Positions 34,881 to 43,570 of a stretch of 64,000 nucleotides of DNA are shown here, piece after piece (within the stretch, counting starts at the first letter, position 1; the number at the start of each line of letters is the position of its first letter). The position numbers and the translations under genes were made by a program. The DNA is from an uncultured Lachnospiraceae bacterium (GTDB lineage Bacteria > Bacillota > Clostridia > Lachnospirales > Lachnospiraceae), in contig CALWLS010000008.1 in assembly GCA_944381575.1 (NCBI GenBank), positions 1-64,000 on the forward strand, written 5' to 3'. The notes beneath the pieces were generated by a model. It was not told where the DNA came from. It did no database searches and was given only the letters and a program-made list of their open reading frames with translations.

Positions 34881-35195
34881 ATGGGCAATGTAAAATTTTC
34901 AGAACTTAATGAGAAGGAGACCGATGCACTCATAGATCTGTTTAAGGCGCTGGGGGATAATACAAGGGCCCGCATACTCACATATCTTTTCGATGTGGAT
35001 TCAGTGTGCGTGAGCGACCTTGCTTCGGTACTCGGCATGACAACTTCGGCAGTGTCTCATCAGCTTAAGATATTAAAGCAGAACAATCTTATCAGGAATA
35101 AGCGGGAGGGCAAACAGATCAAATACAGCCTTGCCGATGATCACATACGCCTTATCATGGAAAAGTCCATAGAGCACATTGTGGAGGCGGGCTAA
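34881..35195 (+). CDS. ArsR/SmtB-family metal-sensing repressor (CzrA-like)
   Basis: Winged-helix repressor of 104 aa. The recognition region reads DLASVLGMTTSAVSHQLKIL. The alpha-5 metal site is complete: D86, H88, H99 and E102 reproduce the D-x-H-x10-H-x2-E spacing of SmtB/CzrA, which releases DNA on binding Zn2+. C43 in SVCVSDL lies where alpha-3 site proteins have a ligand, but a full alpha-3N site is not apparent. An upstream in-frame ATG exists at 34833; the CAGGAG site fits ATG 34881. It probably represses the HMA/ATPase genes upstream and itself. Confidence 0.9.
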   Translation: MGNVKFSELNEKETDALIDLFKALGDNTRARILTYLFDVDSVCVSDLASVLGMTTSAVSHQLKILKQNNLIRNKREGKQIKYSLADDHIRLIMEKSIEHIVEAG

Positions 35196-35336
35196 AGCTT
35201 ATCTTAACAAATTGTTATGTATTTACACGATACATTGGAAATTGTTTTAGAGGCACGATTTATATATTATAGGCTTAAGCATAAGTATTGCTGAAAGGAC
35301 GTTTAAATCTTTTAATCATTTCAGGAGGATTTTACC

Positions 35337-36065
35337 ATGGCATCAAAGAAGAAGGGCTGTATTGTTATCAAGAAGAATAATAAGCTCAAGGTTACATACT
35401 CACACCGTAACTCAGAGATGAGACTTGTGGGAAAGAGAGTTGTTAAGTGGATCAAGACCGCCGGCATCGATGCCATCAGCGATTATTATGATAAAGTACA
35501 GTTAGTCAAGGAAGAGGATCCTATGACAGATGAGCAGAAGGAGTCCTACAAGAAGTATATCCCTGAGCAGCTCTGGCCTGAGATTCCTAACATGACATGG
35601 CCTGAGGCTCTTGCATGGACAAAGGACGCTGCAGCTCCGCTTAAGGATTTCTATCCGTATATGGTAGACTATTCCGGATTCGTAGGAGCATGGGCCAACA
35701 GATGGAGATATATCATAGACCTCGATAACAATCTGTTCATCGTTGTCAGAGCAGGACTTGAGATGCTCTTAAGATATGACGATGATTATCCGAAGGATGT
35801 GGACTGGATGGCTAAGGTAGCTCATACCGAGATAGGCAGATTCCCTCTTGACAATATACCTGAGGACTGGATAGAGCAGTGCGACAAATACTGGGGAAGC
35901 CTTATGATCATAGCCGTGGATTACCAGCACAACAAGGAGGCCAAATACTCCGAGGAAGTACAGGAACAGGGCGTTGCAGGATATAATCCTGCGGATACCG
36001 ACTGGGAAAAGATCAAGTTCTTTTATGGTCAGAACAGCTATAATAAGATGATTTCGGATATGTGA
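35337..36065 (+). CDS. unrecognised 242-aa cytosolic protein
   Basis: I do not recognise a family. The first 15 residues are Lys-rich (KKKGCIVIKKNNK). The body is rich in aromatic and acidic residues (MTWPEALAWTKD, GFVGAWANRWRYIIDLDNN, VDWMAKVAHTE), looks soluble, and has no signal peptide or membrane helix. ATG 35337 follows AGGAGG with good spacing, and codon use is strongly biased, so it is probably well expressed. It stands alone between the ArsR gene and a terminator at 36119. A role in metal stress is suggested only by its neighbours. Confidence 0.8.
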   Translation: MASKKKGCIVIKKNNKLKVTYSHRNSEMRLVGKRVVKWIKTAGIDAISDYYDKVQLVKEEDPMTDEQKESYKKYIPEQLWPEIPNMTWPEALAWTKDAAAPLKDFYPYMVDYSGFVGAWANRWRYIIDLDNNLFIVVRAGLEMLLRYDDDYPKDVDWMAKVAHTEIGRFPLDNIPEDWIEQCDKYWGSLMIIAVDYQHNKEAKYSEEVQEQGVAGYNPADTDWEKIKFFYGQNSYNKMISDM

Positions 36066-36118
36066 TCGATCATAAGGGGTTAATTAAGACAGACTTTAGA
36101 CTGATAAAAGCTTATAAA

Positions 36119-36150
36119 GAAGCCCGTGCGGGATATCCCGCACGGGCTTC
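36119..36150. terminator. bidirectional terminator between convergent genes
   Basis: A long near-perfect palindrome, gaagcccgtgcggga/tcccgcacgggcttc, lies between the 242-aa protein gene and the minus-strand LysR gene. It has only a short T tract. Confidence 0.7.
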
Positions 36151-36268
36151 TTGAGCTATAAAATCACCATTATAGTTTTAGATATAGAGTTATAGGACAA
36201 AATATGTTAGTCAAAATGCCTGAAATAAAGATTTTCTTTGAAAAAAGATCCGTATAATGGAAGCACAT

Positions 36269-37180
36269 TTATATCTCAGGAACGTAGTATCTGGTGACAA
36301 GATCTATGCAGCAGGCGGCCGCATCGGAGAGCATGTGATCCTTTTCGTGTATATAGCCGTAGGCGAGGGAAGCCTCATCTCCGGTTATCTTCACGCGTTT
36401 TACTCCGTCGCTGATATAATCCCCCTTATACAGACAGCTGATGGTGAAATATGCAAGATCCGTCTCTCTTGCTACCATGGAAAGCATCTGGTTGCAGTTT
36501 GAGGAGACGCATACGGACAGAGCATCGGTGCCGGCCACGCCGAGATTGGAGCGGGAAAAGGTATTTTCGGAAAAATAGTCCTGGATGCCGCCAGTGAATT
36601 TCATATTTGATATCTCGGAGTAATCTATGCTGTCACGGTTATAATAAGGAGATTTCGGCCCTACCGAGATGCAGGCGTTTGCCGAGCCGGTCTCAATAAA
36701 TTCAAGATGCTTCTGGGTGAGTATGTTGTTGAGGGACTGTCTGTGCTTATGGGATATATAGATTATGCCTATCTCAGAGGTCCCGTCCTCAACATTGTGT
36801 ATGATCTCTTCGATGTTTCCTTGCCTGTGATTTATGCGTATCTCAGGATACTCCAGGTACAGATCGACTAAAAGCCTTGCCAGAGAGTTGGACTGGAATG
36901 TGGATATATTAAATGTATCAGGAATATGCTGCGAGCATATGGTGGTTATGAAATCAGCATTTTTGAGTATGTTCTCGGCGTAATCATAGATGGATTTGCC
37001 ATACTCGTTAAGCTTGAGACCCCTTGGATTGCGCTCAAAAAGCTCTGTGCCGAGGTCTACCTCAAGAGAATGGATGACCTTGCTGACGTTGGGCTGAGTG
37101 GTAAAAAGCTTTTCAGCCGCCTTACCGAGGCTTCCGCACTTGCTTACCGTCACAAAATATTCTAATTGCTGCATTTTCAT
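36269..37180 (-). CDS. LysR-type transcriptional regulator
   Basis: Regulator of 303 aa with an N-terminal winged helix-turn-helix (QQLEYFVTVSKCGSLGKAAE, then TTQPNVSKVIHSLEVDLGTEL) and an effector-binding domain from about residue 90. It is similar in layout to the LysR protein at 17162. Its target is unclear: the neighbours are convergent on one side and the CsoR-family gene, on the same strand, lies 150 bases upstream. No ribosome site stronger than a weak purine stretch was seen for the ATG at 37180. Confidence 0.85.
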   Translation of the reverse strand: MKMQQLEYFVTVSKCGSLGKAAEKLFTTQPNVSKVIHSLEVDLGTELFERNPRGLKLNEYGKSIYDYAENILKNADFITTICSQHIPDTFNISTFQSNSLARLLVDLYLEYPEIRINHRQGNIEEIIHNVEDGTSEIGIIYISHKHRQSLNNILTQKHLEFIETGSANACISVGPKSPYYNRDSIDYSEISNMKFTGGIQDYFSENTFSRSNLGVAGTDALSVCVSSNCNQMLSMVARETDLAYFTISCLYKGDYISDGVKRVKITGDEASLAYGYIHEKDHMLSDAAACCIDLVTRYYVPEI

Positions 37181-37330
37181 GGATATTTACCCGCCTGTGA
37201 AAATAAAGTATTTCAACGTGTAAAATATAGCATAAAAAAAGATTCCATGCACTAATTTTAAGCATATGCCTAACATTTTTGCATGGAACCGGAGAAGAAA
37301 GATCGTAATTAAGTTATTTTTGATTAATAT

Positions 37331-37837
37331 TTATCTGATGAATTTATCTATGGCGTCGTTGAGGTAGTCGATCTCTTTCTTGTGCTCGACCGGATCGGTG
37401 GCCTCCGTAACGCTGCTCAGGCATTCATTGATGTGATTTCTAAGTATCAGCTTTCCAAGGTTGTTGATGGAAGCCTGTACCGCTGAGATCTGTATGAGGA
37501 TCTCAGAGCAGTCCCGTTTATCCTCGATCATCTTTTTGATCGAGGTTACATGTCCTATGATTATGGATATACGCCTCTGAAGCTGCTTATATTCATCCGC
37601 AGAATGGTGGTGTGTATGCGTGTGCACGGTGCCATCCTTATGGGTGTGAGTGCTCTCATGTATATATTCATTCCCTTTTGAGGAAGAGAGTTCTTTATCA
37701 GTCCCGGCGTCAGCCTTGATAATTTCCCTGGTATTGTCACAGGCATTCACACCGGTAGTGGCCTTAGCTGCGGCCCTCTTAGTTTCGGGGTCCTTTGGTG
37801 CTTTTGTTTTACTGTTTTCCGTTGATCTCCTGGTCAT
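37331..37837 (-). CDS. CsoR/RcnR-family metal-sensing repressor with His-rich extension
   Basis: Four-helix repressor of 168 aa. The core starts near residue 83 (YKQLQRRISIIIGHV) and holds C110, H135 and C139 with the 25- and 4-residue spacing of the Cu(I) ligands of CsoR. Unusually, about 80 residues precede it: a basic, low-complexity part, then a His-rich segment at 60-78 (HESTHTHKDGTVHTHTHHHS) that could bind Ni, Co, Cu or Zn. TTG 37843 is possible, but the CGAGGT site fits ATG 37837. The only G-tract operator seen is at 22023, before the P1B ATPase. Confidence 0.88.
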   Translation of the reverse strand: MTRRSTENSKTKAPKDPETKRAAAKATTGVNACDNTREIIKADAGTDKELSSSKGNEYIHESTHTHKDGTVHTHTHHHSADEYKQLQRRISIIIGHVTSIKKMIEDKRDCSEILIQISAVQASINNLGKLILRNHINECLSSVTEATDPVEHKKEIDYLNDAIDKFIR

Positions 37838-37989
37838 GATCAAACCTCGCGTAAGTGTGTTTTATCATGCATTTGTGAAAAATGTATATAATATTGTGCT
37901 GCTCATGATGATATTTTAGTATATAATTAACTGATTAACAATATCGCAAAGGCATTTTAGCGTTTCCAAAATGGAAGTGAATCACCTAT

Positions 37990-39027
37990 ATGGATAGTTT
38001 AACCGAATGTATAACCGGATGGCTTAAGGAACTGATAGAGTTTAATACAACGATGGATGAGGGCAGTACAGATGACTGTGCGGCCTTTATTGACGGCGTT
38101 TTTAATGGAAATGGAGTCTCATCTGTCATCATACGGCCAAAAGGTTGTGGGAGCATGGTTTTTGCTGAGGTCAGGGGCAGACGCAGGGAGGCGTTATTGC
38201 TGCACGCGCATCTTGATACGGCGCCCTATTACAGAGAGTTAAACTGGCGTTTTTCGCCGGACAGGGCGACATTTATAAAAAATAAGATCTGCGGAAGGGG
38301 CGCGGTGGATTGTAAGGGGCAGGCCGCTGTATGGATGAAGCTCATGTGCGATGCGGCGAAGACTGCCGGTAGCATGGAGTATTCCCTCAGGGCTGTTTTT
38401 ACCTGTGATGAGGAAAATGGAGGCGAAAAGGGCCTTAAACGACTTATGGAAGAAAACCGCAGCCTGTTTGATGATGTGTTTCTTGTGATAGGAGAGGGCG
38501 GCGGCTTCAGCTTTCCTTACGGCGGCAGGATATGCTATACCTTTCAGACCGGTGAACGTGAGGATATGGAGGGCGGACCGGAGGTTGACGATAAGACAGA
38601 AGCTGATATAGAAAAGGTGATCTCCCTTGGGATCAAAAAGGGGTATTACTCACCAATGCTTTTAGACTACATTAAAAATTCCGGGAAGGAGATAAAAAGG
38701 CTGGATACATATCCGCTGTATGCCGGGATGGAGGAGTATTTTGTACGAGCTCCATATTCAGACGTGTACGGGAGGTTTGGAAAGCTATTTGAGGAAGCGC
38801 TTAAAGCTTCCGTCCCGGAGGCGATACTGATGCCGGTCATAACGCCGGGCTACAGTGATAACCGGTATTTCAGGAGGACCGGGATACCGGTCATAGGATT
38901 TTTCCCATTTGATGTAAAAGATCATATATGGATGCATACGGCCAATGAATATATAAGCCTCGACACGCTTAAACTTGCTTATGAGGTGATGGGAAGGGTA
39001 GTAGGGCGTATATGCATGGGAGCTTAG
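37990..39027 (+). CDS. M20 family metallopeptidase
   Basis: Zinc-dependent amidohydrolase/peptidase of 345 aa of the ArgE/DapE/CPG2 group. Metal ligands and catalytic residues are visible: HLDTAP (H74, D76), GRGAVDCKG (bridging D107), DEENGG (E141 base, E142 ligand) and a C-terminal His in MHTANEYIS. It is shorter than the usual 400-480 aa, mostly because the dimerisation (lid) domain between about residues 175 and 265 is reduced. The start ATG 37990 has a modest GGAAGTGA site. It stands alone; the substrate is unknown. Confidence 0.85.
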   Translation: MDSLTECITGWLKELIEFNTTMDEGSTDDCAAFIDGVFNGNGVSSVIIRPKGCGSMVFAEVRGRRREALLLHAHLDTAPYYRELNWRFSPDRATFIKNKICGRGAVDCKGQAAVWMKLMCDAAKTAGSMEYSLRAVFTCDEENGGEKGLKRLMEENRSLFDDVFLVIGEGGGFSFPYGGRICYTFQTGEREDMEGGPEVDDKTEADIEKVISLGIKKGYYSPMLLDYIKNSGKEIKRLDTYPLYAGMEEYFVRAPYSDVYGRFGKLFEEALKASVPEAILMPVITPGYSDNRYFRRTGIPVIGFFPFDVKDHIWMHTANEYISLDTLKLAYEVMGRVVGRICMGA

Positions 39028-39382
39028 GGACAAAGACAGATTAGAGATTTGCAACACGGCTTTGACAGCCGACCACCCATTTTTCTGAATTGAGAGATTT
39101 TATATGTTTTGAATGGGGTGCAGATCAGCTTTTAAAGTTATAGACAAGGACAATTAGTGGGCTTTACTGAGAGACAGAGTCATGGAGATAGCGCTCTACG
39201 GACAAAATTACAAAACATCAAACTATGTCCTGAAAAATTACCAGTTTTAAACGGATAAGGTTTAAAAAATGAAGAAAAAAGATGAATAAATTTTCCTGAA
39301 TACGAATATATTTTCAAAAGTGCAGATTTTATCTGTAAAAATTTCGCTTAAAAAACGGATAAAAATTCAAATATTTCCATAA

Positions 39383-39502
39383 CAGATTAAATGAGCCCGA
39401 AAAGACCGCTTTGTAGACGATTTTTTAAGTAGAACCGTACAAAATTAATGAGCTTACCGCTTTTCAGACGTTTCTCCACATGTAACCGTACAGATTAAGC
39501 AT
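39383..39502. repeat. imperfect direct repeats in a gene-free stretch
   Basis: Two units of about 50-58 bases, each starting with a form of attaatgagc, then accgctttt-cagacg, and ending accgtac, run from 39383 and from 39441; a partial third begins near 39491. The whole gap 39028-39681 is AT-rich and has no gene that I can support. It also holds AAAAACGGATAAAAAT (39351-39366), which recurs at 52677. Confidence 0.5.
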
Positions 39503-39527
39503 TTATGTACGGACCCCACTGGCCAAA

Positions 39528-39568
39528 AAGAGCGGGAAAGACTGAAACGAATCAGCTTTCCCGCTCTT
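39528..39568 (-). terminator. rho-independent terminator of the pyrG operon
   Basis: Stem aagagcgggaaag/ctttcccgctctt. On the minus strand it is followed by a run of T, and it lies about 115 bases beyond the pyrG stop. Confidence 0.8.
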
Positions 39569-39681
39569 AGATTTTATTTTATGGCTTATAAGATAAAACG
39601 CTTTGACCCTTAGTCTTGTAAACAGTAGCTTACAGAATAAAACCGGAATGGCCTGAAGCCTGATCATGAAAAATGTATGGA

Positions 39682-41292
39682 TCAGCTTGTCTTCCTGTTT
39701 TTGATGGAGGCGTCTATAAAGCCGACAAAAAGCGGATGCGGCCTGTTAGGACGGCTCTTGAATTCCGGATGATACTGCACGCCGACGTAGAATGGACGAT
39801 CGGAGAGCTCGACTGCCTCTACAAGCCTGCCGTCAGGAGAAAGTCCTCCGATGTTGAGACCCGCTTTTGTAAGTATCTCACGGTAATCGTTGTTGAACTC
39901 ATAGCGGTGACGGTGTCTCTCATGTATCTCCGAAGCCTGATAGCAGCGCTCCATGGTGGAGCCCGGTGTTATCTCGCAAGGATAGCTGCCAAGTCTTAAG
40001 GTGCCTCCCTTATCTATATCGTCGCTCTGTCCCGGCATGAAGTCTATTACCTTATTGGCTGAACCCGGAGCAAATTCGCCGGAATCGGCGTCCTTTAATC
40101 CACACACATTCCTTGCGTACTCTATGACTGCAACCTGCATTCCCAAGCATATACCGAAATATGGGATGCCGTTTTCACGGGCGTATCTTGCGGTGCTCAC
40201 CATGCCGGCGATGCCTCTGTCACCAAATCCGCCAGGGACGATTATGCCGTGAAGGGAGCCGAGCTTTTCGGCTGCATTTTCATCATTTATCTCCTCGGAA
40301 TCTATCCACTCGATCTTGACGTTGGCTGAAAGCGACCAGCCGGCGTGCCTTAAGGCCTCTGCCACTGAGAGATATGCGTCATGAAGGGCTATATACTTGC
40401 CCACAAGGCCTATGCGTACGATGGTCTCGCTGGTCTTGATGCGGTCCACCATGGCGCACCACTCGGACAGGTCAGGCTTTGGAGCATTGATATTGAGCTC
40501 GCGGCATACTATGTCCGAGAGATGGGATTTCTCAAGGTAGAGAGGAGCCTCATAGAGATAAGGAAGAGTGAGGTTCTCGATGACGCAGTCAGGCTTGACA
40601 TTGCAGAAGTCTGCGATCTTTTTGAAAATGCTCTCATCGGTTATGTCCTCATCGGCCCTTAATACTACTATGTCAGGATTGATGCCCATGCCGAGGAGTT
40701 CCTTTACGGAGTGCTGGGTAGGCTTGGATTTGTGCTCTCCTGAAGCCTTGAGGTAAGGGACAAGTGTCACATGGATATAGAGGCAGTTGTCCTGTCCGAC
40801 CTCGTGGCCAACCTGACGGATGGCTTCGATGAAAGGCTGGCTCTCTATATCGCCTATGGTGCCTCCGATCTCGGTTATGACAATATCGGCGTTAGTGGTA
40901 TTGCCGACCTTGTAAATGAAATTTTTGATCTCATTGGTTATATGAGGTATGGTCTGTACCGTACGGCCCAGGTATTCTCCGCGCCTCTCCATGGAGATGA
41001 CATTGGAATAGACCTTACCTGTTGTAAGGTTGGAATATTTGTTAAGATCTTCATCTATAAAACGCTCGTAGTGTCCAAGGTCCAGGTCAGTCTCAGCGCC
41101 GTCCTCGGTAACATAGACCTCTCCATGCTGATAAGGGCTCATGGTACCCGGATCTACATTGATGTATGGATCCAGCTTCTGTGCTGCGACCTTCAGTCCG
41201 CGAGCCTTAAGAAGCCTTCCGAGAGAAGCGGCGGTAATGCCCTTGCCGAGACCGGAGACCACTCCTCCGGTGACGAAGATATACTTAGTCAT
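39682..41292 (-). CDS. pyrG: CTP synthase
   Basis: Converts UTP to CTP using ATP and glutamine; 536 aa. The N-terminal synthetase domain begins with [15 protein letters not shown] (phosphate-binding loop) and [11 protein letters not shown], and the C-terminal class I glutamine amidotransferase has the nucleophile elbow GICLGMQ and the HPEFKSRP His-Glu pair. An in-frame start at 41331 exists, but the GAGGAGG site fits ATG 41292. It is the last gene after glutamine synthetase and an ANTAR regulator on the same strand, a logical grouping because it consumes glutamine. Confidence 0.97.
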   Translation of the reverse strand: MTKYIFVTGGVVSGLGKGITAASLGRLLKARGLKVAAQKLDPYINVDPGTMSPYQHGEVYVTEDGAETDLDLGHYERFIDEDLNKYSNLTTGKVYSNVISMERRGEYLGRTVQTIPHITNEIKNFIYKVGNTTNADIVITEIGGTIGDIESQPFIEAIRQVGHEVGQDNCLYIHVTLVPYLKASGEHKSKPTQHSVKELLGMGINPDIVVLRADEDITDESIFKKIADFCNVKPDCVIENLTLPYLYEAPLYLEKSHLSDIVCRELNINAPKPDLSEWCAMVDRIKTSETIVRIGLVGKYIALHDAYLSVAEALRHAGWSLSANVKIEWIDSEEINDENAAEKLGSLHGIIVPGGFGDRGIAGMVSTARYARENGIPYFGICLGMQVAVIEYARNVCGLKDADSGEFAPGSANKVIDFMPGQSDDIDKGGTLRLGSYPCEITPGSTMERCYQASEIHERHRHRYEFNNDYREILTKAGLNIGGLSPDGRLVEAVELSDRPFYVGVQYHPEFKSRPNRPHPLFVGFIDASIKNRKTS

Positions 41293-41398
41293 AATATTCC
41301 TCCTCAAATTCCGACTTAAGTTCTGATTCAAAATTCAGACAAAAACATTAAATGATTATAACTTAAAATGACACTGGTTAAAACCTCAAAATCAAAAA

Positions 41399-41983
41399 TT
41401 ATGAATACTGGGAAATGATCCTTAAGGCAACGTCCTTTTTGGACACCCGGTCGTCCATGGCTTTTTTCTCTATGAAGCGGTGGGCTTCCGGCTCGGTCAT
41501 ACGGGAGTGGTCGATAAGCAGCCACTTTGCCCTGTTGACTATCCTTATCTCCTCGATCTTTTCATCTACCGTATCCTGCTTTTTCATAAGGTTTTTCATG
41601 CGTTCCGCCATGGCGCATACAAGGCTCAGGGACTGGCGTATGTAATGCTCGGTAACAGGCTTTGAGACCGTCATTATGCCATGGGGAATGGTCTTACTGC
41701 AGATCTCCTCATAGTAGTCTCCGGGAGTCAGGAGTATGACTCCGGCTTCACTTTTATCGCATATGTCCACAGCAAGCTGTATATCGTCATTATACGGCGT
41801 CTGAGCGTTGATGAGCACTATATCAAAGCCCTTCTCGAAAAACAGTCTGCGGGCGTCCTCTGAATCCTTTACGATGACGACCGGCCAATACTGGTTTACG
41901 GGTAAAAGCCTGGATATTACAGTATTAAATTTTTCACCTGCCGATACGACAAGTATACTGTATGTGTGCTCTGAAAAAATCAT
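41399..41983 (-). CDS. ANTAR-domain response regulator (RNA-binding antiterminator)
   Basis: Two-part protein of about 194 aa: an N-terminal receiver-like domain (SILVVSAGEKF at the first strand, later VILLTPGDYY and TVSKP), a short coiled-coil, and a C-terminal three-helix ANTAR domain (RAKWLLIDHSRMTEPEAHRF). ANTAR proteins bind paired RNA hairpins and prevent termination. In clostridia a similar GlnR-type protein controls glutamine synthetase, and here the gene follows a glutamine synthetase. Start ATG 41983 has an AGGA site; ATG 42004 is an alternative. A hairpin tcccgc/gcggga (42053-42079) lies in the gap before it. Confidence 0.87.
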   Translation of the reverse strand: MIFSEHTYSILVVSAGEKFNTVISRLLPVNQYWPVVIVKDSEDARRLFFEKGFDIVLINAQTPYNDDIQLAVDICDKSEAGVILLTPGDYYEEICSKTIPHGIMTVSKPVTEHYIRQSLSLVCAMAERMKNLMKKQDTVDEKIEEIRIVNRAKWLLIDHSRMTEPEAHRFIEKKAMDDRVSKKDVALRIISQYS

Positions 41984-42080
41984 ATTGATCCTGGCGGCTT
42001 TCATGCCGCTGCATTTTTGTGTTTTATGTGTGTTTATGGTCCACTGTCAGCGTCCCGCCGCGATGGTGCAGGCGCGGGAT

Positions 42081-43295
42081 TTACGACCTTTTGCAGTAAA
42101 AATCTATCACTGACTCAGGCAGCACTGAACGGATAAAATCACTGTTTCCGGCTGCATTTTCAGCCTCCTTAAGGGAGAGCGGAAGAGTGGCAAGGCCCCG
42201 TCTTACTGAGTCAGGAGCGGAGTAAAGATCCTGACAGATGGAATCCGGAAGCTTAAGCTCATGTTCGATACCGTAGAGTCCTGCGCTTAAAAGCAGTGTG
42301 AACACTATGTAAGGATTGGACATGGGATCCGGAGACCTGAGCTCTGCCATGCGTTTTCCGTCAGGAGCCTTAGGTATGCGCATGAGGTGGGAGCGGTCGC
42401 CCTCAGACCAGCTTATGTATTTAGGGGCCTTGTTCTGGCCGAAGCGTTCGTAGGAGTTATCAAGAGGATCGAGGAACACCGTCATCTCACGTATTTTGGA
42501 GATTATGCCGGCGGATACCGCGTCAAGATGATCCCTGCCGTCAGCGGAATTGACCGCCATGCTTACGTGGAGGCCGCTTCCCGGAAGCTCCGGTACCGGC
42601 TTTGGCGAAAAGTCGGCCGTAAGGCCGTTCCTTGCAGCTATGGTCTTTACAACGGAGACAAAGGTCACCGCGTTGTCAGCGCAGGAAAGGGGATCGGCAT
42701 TTACAAAATCTATCTCGTTCTGGCCCGGACCCTCCTCGTGGTGGGAGCTTTCAGGCTGTATGCCCATGCGCTCCATATTGAGCTGTATCTCACGCCTTAC
42801 GTTCTCGCCCCTGTCTATCGGAGCGATGTCCATGTATCCGGCGTTGTCATGAGGGATCTTTGTGGGATTGCCCTCCTCGTCGTTTTTAAACAGATAAAAC
42901 TCCATGGAGGTGCCGAATTCAAAGCTTAATCTCTTTGCTGCGGCATTTTCAGCGGTCCTTGATAACAGAGCCCTCATGTCTGCCTCAAAGGGAGTGCCGT
43001 CGGCATGGGTGATGTTACAGAACATGCGGATGACACGGCCGCTTTCGGGACGCCACGGAAGCTGCGCAAGAGTCGAAGGGTCCGGATGGAGGTAAAGCTC
43101 CGAAGGCCCGTAGGCTCCGAATCCCGTTATTGCGGTGGGATCGACAGGCATGCCGAAAGTAAAGGCCCTCTCAAGCTCGTAGGGCATTATAGCCATATTG
43201 CGCTGCCTGCCGGATATATCGCAGAAGGCCAGCCTTATGAATTTTACGTCCTCCTCGCGGACATACTGTATAACCTCGGACACAGAATATTTCAT
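42081..43295 (-). CDS. glnA: glutamine synthetase (type I-like, short form)
   Basis: Joins ammonia to glutamate at ATP cost; 404 aa. The beta-grasp N-domain (DVKFIRLAFCDISGR) and catalytic motifs SMEFYLF, HHEEGPGQNEIDF, GSGLHVSMA and KAPKYISW are present. It is somewhat shorter than the usual 440-470 aa GSI enzymes, and no adenylylation-site loop was recognised. A long in-frame extension to 43400 has no ribosome site; ATG 43295 follows GGGAGA. The promoter lies at 43372-43400 and a leader hairpin at 43319-43352. Probably cotranscribed with the ANTAR regulator and pyrG. Confidence 0.9.
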   Translation of the reverse strand: MKYSVSEVIQYVREEDVKFIRLAFCDISGRQRNMAIMPYELERAFTFGMPVDPTAITGFGAYGPSELYLHPDPSTLAQLPWRPESGRVIRMFCNITHADGTPFEADMRALLSRTAENAAAKRLSFEFGTSMEFYLFKNDEEGNPTKIPHDNAGYMDIAPIDRGENVRREIQLNMERMGIQPESSHHEEGPGQNEIDFVNADPLSCADNAVTFVSVVKTIAARNGLTADFSPKPVPELPGSGLHVSMAVNSADGRDHLDAVSAGIISKIREMTVFLDPLDNSYERFGQNKAPKYISWSEGDRSHLMRIPKAPDGKRMAELRSPDPMSNPYIVFTLLLSAGLYGIEHELKLPDSICQDLYSAPDSVRRGLATLPLSLKEAENAAGNSDFIRSVLPESVIDFYCKRS

Positions 43296-43318
43296 TAAGA
43301 TCCATCTCCCGTCTTTTG

Positions 43319-43352
43319 AAGGTCCATACTGCGGTAAATGCAGAAGGGCCTT
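43319..43352 (-). promoter_or_regulatory. leader hairpin of glnA
   Basis: Outer arms aaggccc and ggacctt (one mismatch) enclose an inner stem ctgc/gcag with a 7-base loop. It lies in the untranslated leader between the promoter and glnA. An ANTAR protein is encoded downstream, so it could be part of an antitermination site, but the second hairpin and a terminator T-run expected of such sites were not clear. Confidence 0.4.
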
Positions 43353-43371
43353 TATATTAATGTATATAAAA

Positions 43372-43400
43372 AAGATAAAATCAGCCGGGGCCATTGTCAA
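43372..43400 (-). promoter_or_regulatory. promoter of glnA
   Basis: On the minus strand TTGACA (43395-43400), 17 bases, TATCTT (43372-43377). The remainder of the divergent gap to purA (43401-43570) holds a TACCT-N6-AGGTA dyad (about 43450-43465) and a TTGATA at 43442 that may belong to the purA promoter. Confidence 0.65.
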
Positions 43401-43570
43401 GTAAAAGACCCTGCCAAAGCCCTTAAATTAAGTATTTATGCTTGATAAATACCTGATTATAGGTAAAATATAAATGTATTGCATCTAAGTCAATAATGTG
43501 CGCATATCTATGTTCACGGACCGGCCGTAAGCGCCGGATCTTATATTTTCAGTAACGGAGGCTACAGCTG

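Noticed and set aside
40771-41319. 182-aa plus-strand frame opposite pyrG
   Set aside because: It is antisense to CTP synthase and mirrors its codon structure; no independent evidence supports it.
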